This document shows, piece after piece, positions 22,190 to 33,639 of a stretch of 64,000 nucleotides of DNA. The position numbers and the translations under genes are program-made. Source of the stretch: Loxodes magnus (taxonomy: Eukaryota > Ciliophora > Karyorelictea > Loxodida > Loxodidae); assembly GCA_946699065.1 (NCBI GenBank), contig CAMPDV010000062.1, positions 19,160 to 83,159 on the forward strand, given 5' to 3'. The notes below the pieces were generated by a model. That model was not told the origin of the DNA. It searched no databases and saw nothing but the letters and a program-made list of their open reading frames with translations. Position 1 is the first letter of the stretch. Each line of letters begins with the position of its first letter.

Positions 22190-24100
22190 TTAGAGATAAA
22201 TAATTTAAAATTATTATTCTAAAAGATAGATATATAATATATTAACTATCTTATTTCTTTCTTTATTTTTCTCTTTTTCAGCTTTGTTTATTTTACCTAC
22301 TTAGAATTAGGTTTAATATTTTCTTTGTTTAATTTATGATTTAATATTTGATTAAGCTAATATGAGTTTACGTCTTAAAATGAATGAGTTTTATATAAAA
22401 TGCTTTTATCTTCTCTATTCATGTTAATTGACCCTAAAATTTCTTTTCATCCTTAACTTTTCCAAAATTAAATTTCTAGATTTTGCTTAAGTTTTCTTAT
22501 ACTTAATTCTTTTACTCTTATTATTGCTTTCCTATAACTTTAAAATGCTTCAGCATCCTCTGCCTCGTATATTATGTAAATGTATTTGATTTACCATATG
22601 ACAGATCTCCGCACTACTTTCTTATAAAATTTTAGCTTCTTAATGTTGTCTATCTCCTCCTCCACACTCTTGTACAATTCATTATAACAGTAATCTCTGA
22701 ATCTTTATTAATTTTTTGCTTCGCTGCTTTAAGTACTCTATTATTCCAAATTTTAAAGTGCTATCCTTCATAAAGCACTCTAAATAATTTATCAGATAAA
22801 TATTAAATTTTCATTAATAAATTAGTCTTTAATTCATCTACAAAGCTTTCAGATTGAAATGTGTTTGGATCATCTAAAAAATAATTAGAGAGTAGCTTCT
22901 TTGAGATATTTTATTATTAAGAAAGAGACTTCAGAATTTAGTTCTTAAATCTTTTCTAAAGTCATTTACTCTATCACTAATAAGTTATTCTCTTGCATAG
23001 AATTGTCTTACCTACATTCATAAGTAAGACCTGATTAGTCTTATTTACTATTAACAGTTGAAAAACGCAAAAGCTTCTAAAGCCAACTTCAGGGAAGGAA
23101 AAGAAAGTTTCAAAAATCTCTTTAAATAATGTTTATCCAATTAATTTTTATATCCATTATAATCGTTAAATTATATTTAAAACCTATAGCAAGTGCATTT
23201 GGTTATAGGAATAATTTATATTTATATGATTTATTTGTTTATCCGCTAGTTAATTTGATATTTCTTAATTACATTTATGTAATAAGACTTCATATACATT
23301 TTTTCTCCTGCCTGCATATTAAATAGTAATCTGAGATGAATAAGGTCAATTAATTATAGTGGACGAATATAATTGTTTTTCTTCCCTAAACTCTGATTTA
23401 TTCTTTTGTCTCTGCTTCCAAGTTACTGCTTTTGACTATTATTTTACTTTTTATTTCTATATCTTCTTTAAAACTTCATTTTCTCCTTTTTTTCTAATTA
23501 TTGAGACTGAAAATCTTATATTTTCACCATTTATATTAAAATGTTGAATTTTTCTTAAAGTGTAAGATTTATTTTTCTCGGTTATATTCTTCCTACTAAT
23601 ATTAATTCTAAAAATTGTTTATATCTTACTGATATCTATATTAACCTTTAGCAAAGACGAAATCCACTCTTAAAAAATAACTTTATACATTCTTATTTAG
23701 CTAGTTTTTTTGTATAATTAGATAGTTGTATTTGGATTTTTTTAATGCTTTAATTCCTGTTTTCTTTAACCATCAGATTAGTTTTAAAGTATCACATTCC
23801 TCTTGTTTAGCTGTGAGTATAAAGCTTGATTTATTGAATTTAGATATACATGCTTTTAAGTAAATTCTGCTAAAGCTAAAAAGGATTAGATACTAATCTT
23901 TGTAATTTACGTTCTGAATTATAGATATTTCGAGTTCTTCCCAAAAGTTCTTGCTGTTAATTAATATTTTTACATTATTAGTTTTCTTTATTTTGCAAGT
24001 TAATGCTCAGATTTCATGACAAATTTGTATTCTTAAATTATGGAATTTTGGTACAAGATAGTTGCTTCTATTACTACCAAATACTGACCTTTTTTTCTAT
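22190..24100 (-). CDS. Minus-strand element-like ORFs, unrecognised
   Basis: Two blocks of coherent minus-strand coding (TAA/TAG=Gln). The block at 22,190-22,720 reads FRDYCYNELYKSVEEEIDNI, then RRSVIWQIKYIYIIYEAEDA and a basic tail. The block at about 23,230-23,815 reads KQEECDTLKLIWWLKKTGIK, then a Tyr/Gln-rich segment. Frames change between them. Strand and position downstream of the coiled-coil ORF at 24.4-24.9 kb suggest one decayed element, but no endonuclease or RT motif was found, so the family is open. Confidence 0.35.
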
Positions 24101-24149
24101 TTTTCGTATTTAAACTCACTGATATTTATTAATAATAATAATGTAAACT

Positions 24150-24943
24150 AAATGTTAAGAGTTTTGGAGTTCTTCGGGATTCCAACCGATTTCGCTCCGC
24201 CTTTTTTTTAACGTGGATGTATACCACGGCCTTTTTTTGAATGTGGGTGGCTACCACAATGAATTTTCCATGTTACCACTAAATAATTTCTATTTATAAA
24301 TTCCTGAGTCGGTTATTCAAAGTTTGTTTAACATCCTTCATGTTTTTATTTCTTCTCTTTTTTTCAATTTTTATAATTTTTAACAATTTTTTAATAAGTG
24401 ATATTTCGACCTACAACATCAACAATTTTTTGTCTATTTTTTTTTATTCAACTAAGGCAAAACTAATTTTTCTATTTGTTCTATTCTTTTAATTAAACTT
24501 TTATCAACATTTTATTCTATATTTATTTCTTAATCTTTTGCTTAAGAAGGGAGGATTTCAATATTCATGTTTACCCCTTGTTTGAAATTATTTTAATATT
24601 GAGTATAGAGCTATTGTTCTGTCACAATATTGTTTTATATAAGCTATTTCCTAAGAATTAATAGTTCTTTGTGTTGATCCACAATGTTATTCATAAGCTC
24701 TCTAATTCTTTCTCCTTGATTATATGTTTCCTCTTCATATTTAGAAATTAATTTTTTCATCTTTTCCATTTAAATTGAAAGCGAAGTGCTCTCATTAACT
24801 TGTCCAACCATTACGTTGCCTTCTGAAGAGGAGCTTTATAAGTGTTCCATTTATTTCTACTTCTTCTCTAGTTCTTTGTTAGCTCTTCTTCTTGCATTCC
24901 TTGCCTAATTTTTAGATAGTCGAATATTCTATTCCATTTCCAT
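24150..24943 (-). mobile_element. ORF1-only unit with coiled coil, copy E
   Basis: From ATG 24943 one frame stays open for about 190 codons if TAA/TAG are Gln: MEMEQNIRLSKNQARNARRR, a coiled coil around KMKKLISKYEEETYNQGERI, then RIEQIEKLVLPQLNKKK near 24,440, where TGA pairs follow. It is Gln/Glu/Lys-rich, helical, with no catalytic motif. The 3' end near 24,155 carries two short hairpins on the plus strand (GTGGATGTATACCAC at 24,213-24,227 and GTGGGTGGCTACCAC near 24,243), a plausible 3' recognition structure. Size of about 800 bp fits copies A-C, but the sequence is clearly diverged from them. Confidence 0.5.
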
Positions 24944-25254
24944 TTTTTTTCCAACTGATATTTATTTTGATATTTATACTAATAGTAAAAAGTATTAGAT
25001 GCCTATATGAAGGATAATATTTTGAAAAACTGAAATAAGATCCCTTATACTTGCATAATTAGAATTAAATTGATACTAATTATCTTATTTTTAATAATCC
25101 AGATTATTTCTTTATTCTCAACTTTTTTATCTTAAAAAGACAGAAAAATAAAAATGTAAACTAAAATAAATTTAAGCTAAGAATAAGACTTAAAGAACTT
25201 ACAAAGTAATTGAATCTAAAAAGCTTTACGTTTTAAGTTTTTTGCAAGATTAAG

Positions 25255-25372
25255 TGTTTAAGGTATGTTTAAAGCATGTTTAAGATATTTAAAGAGTATA
25301 TTTAAGGTATGCTTAAATTATGTTTAAGATATGTTTAAGATATGTTTAAGATATGTTTAAGGTATGTTTAAG
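25255..25372. repeat. Short tandem repeat, ATATGTTTAAG type
   Basis: About ten tandem, partly degenerate copies of an 11-12 bp unit (RTATGTTTAAG) fill this stretch, most regular at 25,318-25,370. It lies in AT-rich non-coding DNA. Probably replication-slippage repeat. Confidence 0.75.
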
Positions 25373-25751
25373 AGTTTTAGAATTATTTAAAATAAAAAAA
25401 TATAAAAATAGAATTTTTAATAATAAAATTGAAAAAATAAAAGTAAAAAATTAATTATTATATTTTAACAAAATTAAAATATGATAAACATTTAATTAAA
25501 ATATTAAGTTTATTAAAAAATTTTATTTACTTAAAAATTAAAAAAACACACCCAACATAAAAAACTATGACTCAGAAATTATAAGATTAAATAAACATAA
25601 ATAATTAGAATTACTAAAAATATTATAAAAATAATTAAAATAAAAAAAGAAATTAAAATTAAATTTATAGTGGATTAAATTGCTTGTAATAAAAAGAAAA
25701 TTAGTAAAAGTCAAATAATTATTTATAAAAATGAGAAAATATAATAAAAAA

Positions 25752-26285
25752 ATGGCGGACTTAAAGGAATTTTTTCCTATTCTTAGGAGCCCGGTATGTA
25801 GCAAAATTACAAGGAAAATAAATATCCAGAAAGTTACTCAAACACCAACATCACAAGAGAAATCTTGAAAGTCCGTACCTAAGAGGTTTCAGAGTTTAAT
25901 CCTTCCGGTCAGATGTGTATGTAGCAGTTTATTAAAGTAGCGCTAAACCTTCCGGAAGTGATTAAGAAGCTACCGATAAAGAACTCGAAGCTATCGGAAC
26001 AGATTCAACATGGACTTCTCTTTAGACCTCAGAAGGGATAATCAGGAGTAGCTCGATACATTATGGAAATACTAGTCAGAACAGTTTAGCTAAACGAACT
26101 TCCAAGTACAAAAGATTTAGGACTAAAATGAATAGATTTAAAACTACTTACAAAGCTAAAAGAAACTCCAAAGTTAAAAAAGCTAATCCAATCAACGAAA
26201 ATTAATAGATATAATAGAAATTAAAGAAAAAGGGTCACAGAAAATTTATCCTTGAGGAAAAAAAAGAAAAAAAAGAAAAAAAAAA
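25752..26285 (+). mobile_element. ORF1-only unit, copy D (plus strand)
   Basis: ATG 25752 opens MADLKEFFPILRSP; a second frame from about 25,878 reads EVSEFNPSGQMCMQQFIKVA, a near match to EVSEFNPSGQMSMEQLIKVV of copy C at 11.6 kb, and continues as basic helical sequence to about 26,230. An A-rich run (26,255-26,285) follows and abuts the 3' terminus of the inverted LINE at 26,292. One frame change lies between the two parts, at the same place as in copy C, which hints at a short intron or a shared ancestral frame change. Confidence 0.6.
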
Positions 26286-26349
26286 CTTTGATTAAAGTGC
26301 GCGTAGCGCCACAATGGTGCGCAGCACTATAAAAAGTCAATTGAATACA

Positions 26350-29300
26350 AATTCTTCCTCCAAGATCCCTTGTGGTAATAAATATTCCTCTATTATTTCG
26401 TCAATCTCTTGTTATTCTTCTTCTTCCTTCTACTACAGTATTTCGCTATTTATTATTCTTCTTTTTACTATTCCCTCACTATAAGCCTTTTGAATTTTAT
26501 CTTATATTTCCATTTCATTATTATTTCTATATCTTTTTCTTTTTATTAAGTTTTTATATATTCAAATGAATTATCCTTTTCCAGCCCTATAATCTTTTCC
26601 AATTTCTTTCTTTCGATCAATTATTCCTTCCTGATATCCTTTTTTCCTCTGCTTTAAAATTGTACTTATATAGTCTTTTACTATTTAATCTACTTATGTT
26701 CTATGTTTTATTTCTTATTTTCTTATAAATTCCTATTCAATTTAATTACATTTCTTCTAAATTTCTTATGCACTTTTCTCTTCCATCACTGTATTCTTCA
26801 CATTCTTCTATTATATGTCTTTCATCTACTTTTGATTTATTGCACATCGGGCATTCGCTTTTTTTCACCAATTGTCTTTCTTTAAGCAATCTTGACTTCC
26901 ATTGTATCTTGCTCTTAGTCTAAAAATATAGCATATTTCATCTTTTCTGTATTTGTTATATCTCAGATAATTTGCTGGTTCTTTAATATATTTATCAAAC
27001 CAATACACTCTATATTATCATTTCGTTACCATTTAATCCATTCTCCATCTGTCTTCCATATTTGTACGATATTCTCATATATTTTTACTAATTTTTTCTT
27101 TCCCTGTTTTATTGTTGTTTCCGTCATCTATAAACAGCTCTACATCTTTGATTTATATCTCTTCTTTTATTAACGTACAATACTATTCAAATATAAAATT
27201 CTCTTCTCTATTTATCTCAAACATTATCCCATCCAATGTTTTCCCTTGATTACCTATTAGTTTACTTCTTAATCTTAATATTTTTTATCATAAATAATGT
27301 TTAAACTTCATAAATTGCAATTCGTGTTCCAAAATCTCATTTTCCACACAAAATGGGGCATCCATTATTGCTCTCAGTGATCTTCTTTATAGAAATTCTA
27401 ACTATTCCATTGTTTGTTTACCAATAAACTATTCACAATATGGAACCATTTCAGTACCATAACTGAAAACTGAATTCACAAACGCTTTTATTATCATTCC
27501 TGCATTAAACGGAGCCAATCCCTTATTTATTGTTATTTTTCCTATTGCCCATGCTTGTATCTTTTACGCTATCTCAAGTCTATTATCCATATGTTTAAGA
27601 TAACTAATATTCTCTTCTATTATATGTCCAAGATATTAAAATTCTTTTACCCTTTATATTTATAATTAACCTATTTGAATTGTATTGCTAATATTCATTA
27701 ATTCCTTATTTTCTTCGTTTTTCACACCATTCATTTCGTCTTATCTGCTATTTTCAAATTATATTTTCCTGCTCATTTCACTAGTGCATATATAACATCT
27801 TCCTTCTTTTCCATTTCACTTACCAATGCTATATCATCCGCATATGCAAAACATCCTGCAAATACTTTTTGTGTCTACCCTTTTTGATTCCTATATTATA
27901 TACTGATGCCTAATTTTCTCTTTTCTAACTTATGTAATAATTTTCTCATTATTATATTAAATAGTTATGGTGAGGTTGTGCTACCTTATTTTACTCCTTT
28001 GTTTGTTGAAAATGCTTCTGCAATTGTATCATTAATTTTTAAATGAATTTCTTCTCCGCTATAGAAGTTTGCTAAAAGTTTAATTAATTATTCTGGTACC
28101 TGTAATTCATTTAATATTTCTCATATATCACTCCTCTATACTGAATCATAGGTTTTTTGAATGTCTACAAATAATACAAATGCAATTTTATTGTTTTTAT
28201 TATCCATTCCTAGACTGTTCTTAGATTAAATATTTGTTATGCACAAGATTTCTCTTTTCTAAACCTATATTAGTATTCGCTTTCTTGGTTATGAAGGTAT
28301 GATTAGATTTTTTATAAAATCCATCTATCTATAGTTTTCAAGGCGTGATTTAAGAGAGAAATCGGTCTTTAATTTAAGGGTTCTAATTATCCTCCTTTTT
28401 TATATATAAAGTCTATATATTGTTATTTCATTTCCTGCGGTATTGTACCTTCTTCTAAGATTTTAGCTATCATCTTGCAGGTTATTTCTATTAATTTTTA
28501 GCCTCCTGCTATAATTGTGCCGGTTTGGATAGTATCCGGCCCGGCCGCTTTTCACTTGGCATTTTGTTAGAGGCTTTCCCATATTTCGTACTCATTAATT
28601 TCTATTTTGTTTTTATTTTTATATGCTTCCGGCAATGTGTTATCTCCTTCTTCATATAATTTTCGTCACACTTCTTTGAATCTTTATATATCTTCTTTTA
28701 ATAGCGGTATTCATTAGTTTTTTTTCTTTTGATTTAATAAATTTTTTATCTTTTTTCACATTTCTGTTAAGTTTTCTTTATTACATTATCCATAAAGATG
28801 TTAAATTAGTTCTTTTAATCCTTTTTCCTTGCATTAATGTATTCCTTTATTACTCTTTAAAATTCCAAATAAACTTCATCTGTACTAATTTCTTCGAACC
28901 TTCTGCCATTTTTAATCATTGCTTTCACTTTTTTGCTGGATTATCTAAAACATTTATGTCATAATTTTGTTGATTCTGTGTACTGGATCCTTTTCTTACC
29001 TTCTTTTATCTCCTCACATATCTGTTTTACTCTACCTTAAATTTGATTTTTTCATCACTTATACATTTCTTCCCCATTCATATATTTCGTTTCCTCTACT
29101 TAAATACTTTCTTGCATAAATTCAGAGAATTTTAATTATATTTATTTTCTTTTCAATAGTTCAAAATTTAGCTTCTTTTTATATTCTTGTTTATTTATAT
29201 CTTCGCTAATTCACAATTACATTATTCCTGGTCTGTGGTCTCCTATTACGTATGAATAATAAAAGTCGCTTTTAATAATATTTTCTTTCATTGATTCTTC

Positions 29301-29898
29301 TATTATAAAATAGTCTATTTTATACTCCTTATTTTGGTAGACATACGTACCTAGATTGGCTGGGTCTATGCATATCAGATTGTTTTACTGCATGTACTGC
29401 GTAAGTCTCCTACCCGCCGAGTTTGTTTCTCATGGAGGTCACTTCTGCATATGCGCATTTCAGTCCCCTACCATTATTATATCAAGTCCTTTTTCTTACG
29501 CTTTTAGTTTCATTTCATTTACTACATTATAAAAAGGTTCATATTAATCAGTTTCATTTGCTACTGAGCATATACATTTATAACTGCTATCTTTTTTTAA
29601 CTTCCATAGCAATCACACGAGCTCCTCCAAACAGTGTCATTTAATTTGCTTCACTTTCTATCTGCCTAACTTCTTTGCTCAATTCATTTTTGATATAAAA
29701 GGCCACTCCTTTTCCTTTTTTGGGGCCTAATTTGGTTACGCTTTTATATCCTGCAATCCTGCACATTTCATTTTAATTTTCCAGTTGAATTTCTTATATC
29801 GCCATGATAGAAATATCTTTATAGTTCATAAAAGTGCCTAAAGCATTTTTTGCGCTTATTATTCCCCTTACATTTGCCGTACCAATCTTTACTATCAT
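26350..29898 (-). CDS. LINE 1 ORF2: endonuclease and reverse transcriptase
   Basis: The N-terminal AP-like endonuclease starts MIVKIGTANVRGIISAKNAL, with IMAIQEIQLE (metal-binding Glu) and, near 29,450-29,480, MVGDWNAH, whose Trp is TGA. RT motifs: VLFVDIQKTYDSV (A, near 28,170), KGVKQGSTTSPQLFN (B, near 27,960-28,000), FAYADDIAL (C, 27,825-27,860). A C-terminal zinc motif ECPMCNKSKVDERHIIEEC lies near 26,800-26,860. The product would nick target DNA and copy the element RNA at the nick. It is largely open under TAA/TAG=Gln and TGA=Trp, with a few frame changes near the C-terminus. No RNase H was noticed. Confidence 0.85.
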
Positions 29899-29899
29899 T

Positions 29900-31526
29900 T
29901 TTTCCTAATCCAGACTATTTCCTTTTTCAGATGTTTTTTCGCTCTTTACTCCATTTATTTCTTCCTATGCTTTAATTTAAATTTAGCGCTACTTCACCTC
30001 TTCTTATTAGTTTGTTTCCTTCTCCTTAGATTTTTCTTCATTTCTTTATTGCTTTTCTACGGCCTCTATATTTTTTGATCTTTTTGCTCTATAAAATTTG
30101 ATTATAGTTTGTTATTTTCATTATCTTCTGTTCTCCCATATCTTCCTTGCATGCTCTTCTCTTAATTCTTAATCTATTTTAACTTCCCTTTAATTTTCAT
30201 CCATTTACTTGCTTTTCACAAACTTTGTCATGTTACTTTATTTCTTATCACTTTCTCTTTGAATTACGTTCTATCTCTACATCTTTCCATTTGACTTTGC
30301 TTATAGTTCTTATCTCTTTATCTTTTATATCTATTTTATCATCTCTGTGTCTCAGCTTCTTGTAATCGGCCAGTCCCATAAATGAGAGTAATAGTATTTA
30401 AACAGTCTTTTGGAATAAAAAATTATTTCTTTTAATTTAGTTTACTTATTTTAAAGTTTGACTTAGTTTTCCACTTACACTTACCCTTACACTTCACCTC
30501 TATCCTCATTTTGTTCCTCTATGATCATTTTGTCCTCTACAACCATTTACTTGTCTTCTGCTTGACTTTTTCTAGACCTGGCTTATTAAAAACTAACTCT
30601 ACTTCTGCTCTTTATTTTTCTAATTATTTTAGATATTTCCTTTTTTCCTTTGCTGCTTCTACTCTTCTGCACTATTTCTCTGTATGTCCTTTTTTTCCAC
30701 ACTGATTACACTTGCACATCATTGGATGATATAGCCTCATTTTCATACCGTGCAGATTTATTACTTCAGGTATATTGTTCGCTTCTTCGTTATTTTATAG
30801 TTCCACATAGACAACACATTTTCCTGTCAGTATCGTGGTGTTTTCAAACGTGTGTATTAAATCTCCTTTAATCTAACCATATTATGCCAAGACCTCTTTT
30901 ACTTCATGCATATTTGAGTACTCATTTAGCGTAAATTGTACTGGGTAGTTAAGGAAGTCGAAATACTATTCCATATCCTTTGCCACTATTGCGATAACTG
31001 CTCCTTGATATTCCCATTGTCTATTTTTTTAAAGATTTTGTATTTTTCTTTGTTATTAAAGATCACATAGACGATTCCATTTGGTTTAACTGTGAACCGA
31101 GCAATTGCTTATCCATATTCTTATCATAATCAAGCCCTAAATTATTTAATCACTGCTTACTCGCCAGCATTTTAACCATCTCATCCTATGTTATTCAAGT
31201 ATTGATTAAAATAGATTCCTACCACCATATCCGATAGGTCATTTAAGCATTTTCGTATACTTAGATTATTTAATCTTTGGCAACTCTCGCTTGCAGTGTT
31301 TCTCTGTTCCGATGTTGCATGATTATCTGCGTTTACTCCTTCTTCTGCAATCTTCCTACGTTTTTGTTTCCTCTCCCTTTTCTTTGTTCCATACCTGCTT
31401 TTAGTTATCTTATCAGTATAAATTTGGTTTCGGAAGCTTGTCCTATCTGATTGCCCTTTCTGTGCATCCAGGTAGTGAAATTGGTTCTCATTAACCAGGA
31501 TTTGTTTGTTGTAAGTGCAGCCTCCA
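29900..31526 (-). CDS. LINE 1 ORF1: RNA-binding CCHC protein
   Basis: Starts MEAALTTNKSWLMRTNFTTW at ATG 31526. After one frame change it shows a region conserved with LINE 2: VVGIYFNQYLNN, QEYGQAIARFTVKPNGIVYV (an RRM-like strand-rich segment), and after another change NYPVQFTLNEYSNMHEV. A zinc knuckle CNQCGKKGHTEKQC lies near 30,670-30,720, followed by a basic Glu/Lys/Gln-rich tail reaching the ORF2 start. The role by family analogy is binding of the element RNA in the retrotransposition particle. At least two frame changes break the ORF; one falls in an A7 run near 31,030. Confidence 0.75.
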
Positions 31527-31534
31527 TTAAAAAA

Positions 31535-31625
31535 ACTATTTATAATATTAAATATTAATATTGAAAGAGCTGCCCACTATTGAGGTGGTACGCGCTCTAT
31601 AATCATTTTTATTTATTTATGTAGA
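31535..31625 (+). mobile_element. Plus-strand LINE 3' terminus remnant
   Basis: The segment AATATTGAAAGAGCTGCCC and onward, with the hairpin arm GGTACGCGCTC, TATAATCA and (ATTT)n, matches the 3' termini at 9,465-9,530 (plus) and, inverted, at 33,582-33,612 and 26,292-26,325. It touches the 5' end of LINE 1, which lies in the opposite orientation, so LINE 1 landed in or beside an older LINE end. Confidence 0.7.
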
Positions 31626-31639
31626 AACAAAATTCTCAT

Positions 31640-32405
31640 CCATTGTAATATCCATCTACTCAGCTTTTATAGCTACCATCTGTATTACTATAATCATGAA
31701 CCGTTAAAATTGATAACTCGTTTTAACTTTGAGAGGGTGTGTCTGTTGCATTTAGAGGTAAGATAATATCTTTAAATATTTCAACTTTATAATCCTCTGT
31801 ATTTCCTACTTAAATTAGCTTAAATTTCAAGATGTTATATGTCTTGAACTTAATACTAATCAGTTACTTTTAGTCTATTTAATTTAAAGAGATCTAATCT
31901 AAAACTGAGTTTAAAGATAGCTCTAAACAATAAAATTAATATTTTATCTCACTCAAAGTCACTCTATCACCGAACTAGAATCATTAAAACTAATTTTTCC
32001 AAAGACTGCCAGAATTTCTGTAGCTAAGGATTAAAGTAAATCCCTTTTTGTAGTTTTAAGAATAATAGACTATGGTCTAAATCCTTAAAGAGTAATCTTC
32101 GTTAATAAGTAAGAAAAGCTTAGTGACTCCATATTCTACTATAGTTGATGAAATGTTTTCTTTTAAATTCAAGGACTTTTTTGGGAAGGATTCTGAAAAA
32201 TTGTTAATAGTTAAATCCCGTTGAAATACTGACTGCTTCATTGTATAATTAGATTCAGTTAAAAATGGAAGATTTGTCCAGTTGTAGTATTATATAAAAG
32301 CAAGCAAAGAGTTGAATTTTCTTAATCAGAAGGAAGTAGTATTTCTCCATTAGCGTTATAAACTGGTTTATTGTAGTCTGAATTAGTTATAGACTTCTGT
32401 TCCAT
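31640..32405 (-). pseudogene. Truncated host gene between two LINEs
   Basis: Minus-strand coding from ATG 32405: MEQKSITNSDYNKPVYNANG, GEILLPSDQENSTLCLLLYN. Then, in shifted frames, KQSVFQRDLTINNFSESFPK, LFLLINEDYSLRIQTIVYYS, YRNSGSLWKNQFQWFQFGDR, and near the end SILTVHDYSNTDGSYKSWVD. The strand-rich, Asn/Ser/Tyr-rich style resembles an extracellular beta domain, but I do not recognise a family. It ends where the LINE remnant begins (31,625), so the 3' part may be lost. Frame changes could be short introns; whether it is expressed is unknown. Confidence 0.45.
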
Positions 32406-32419
32406 TAACTTAGAGATAT

Positions 32420-33575
32420 AAAAACTAATCTGCATTGATTAATTATGTAACATAGTGCTGTCTCATATCTAAAGCCTCTCTTCTATTTAACTGTATTTAC
32501 TTGCTTAAGCAATGTTTTGACAATTTGAAGTAAGGAGAGTGAATTAGGTTTTAAGATAGGAAATATTGTGGGAGTACTTGAATCTATGATTTACATAATA
32601 ATGAGGATGAAAAGTGCATATATTGATTTTATGATGGTAAATGGAAATTTGCATATAAATATGAAATTAAAAGCTATCTTTGATGATGTTAAATTTTGAA
32701 GCCTCTAAGATTAGGTTTTGCTTTAAGAATTTGATGTATAAGTCTAGAGACTTAAAGTCTGTTATGTGTTTTTAAATTTAGGGTTTTAAGTTTGTATTAA
32801 TGTTTTTTATAGGTACTTATACTTATTGGGTTAAAGTTTGTTACTCCAATTTAAGAGAGTTTATGTTTAATTAAATCTTAATTTTCTACTCATAGTTTAA
32901 AGGAGATATATCGAATGAATTTTAGTTACTCAATACGAAGATACGAGGTAAGAATTGCTTCTATTTATTTAATTAGCTTCCCTTTTAATCATATGATTTC
33001 CATCATTGTCTTAAATCAGCTATTAGCTCCATAGCTTCTGTTAAATTAAGGATTTACAAGAATAAAAGTAAAAATAAGGAGTAGAAGTTTTAGCTTTATA
33101 AGAATAATTGGAAGAAGAACTTAAATGTTGGACCTATTTTACAATAACGAATATCTAATTATACTCTTTTAATTCTTATTGGCTAAGGCTCAAAGAAGGG
33201 GAATATTCATCTTTAACCTTTCTAAAAGATTTATTTATTTAAGCAAGTTTTTTAAATGAAATTGATCAATTGAAGTTAATTAAGTACCTGCACTATAATA
33301 ATATCTCTTACTTTTTTATGGATGGTTTCTTTCGCTTTATATAGAGAATATTTACTTTTTTCCACTTTAGATTAAACTAGTAGAAAGATATTAAGGAACT
33401 ATAATCTGAAATCAGTTTGTCTATCATAGCAAGAAAAATAAAAGCTGAATGTTTTTGTGAGTCTTTTTTTGATTGGCACAAGTAATTTGTAACAGTTTTA
33501 GAAATAAAGATATCTTACTCTTGAACTAGTTTCTATGCTTGTTTTAATCCAAGATAAATAAATAAATAAATTTGA
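32420..33575. other. No gene recognised
   Basis: Moderately AT-rich sequence between the truncated host gene and LINE 2. No motif or repeat was recognised on either strand; it may contain the upstream part of the 31.6-32.4 kb gene. Confidence 0.4.
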
Positions 33576-33639
33576 TTATAGAGCGCGTAGCACCTCGTTG
33601 GTGCGCACCTCTTTAATAAATGTTTCAATACATGTCTAT

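Larger units (their letters stand above)
26292..31528 (-). mobile_element. Near-complete LINE 1 (ORF1 + APE/RT ORF2)
   Basis: A 5.2-kb non-LTR retrotransposon on the minus strand. Order on that strand: 5' end at about 31,528, ORF1 (31526 to about 29,900), ORF2 (from 29898 to about 26,350), then a 3' terminus with a hairpin ending CTACGCGCAC at 26,294-26,325, followed by AATCAAAG and a T-rich tail. ORF1 and ORF2 overlap at the ORF2 ATG in different frames. A few frame changes exist in ORF1 and ORF2, so this copy is probably dead but fairly young. Its closest relative in the window is the LINE at 33.6-39.0 kb. Confidence 0.85.

Noticed and set aside
31568-33612. DNA transposon with 31-bp terminal inverted repeats
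   Set aside because: The inverted sequences are the 3' termini of two LINEs in opposite orientation, each followed by the same AATCA/(ATTT)n tail; no transposase frame lies between.
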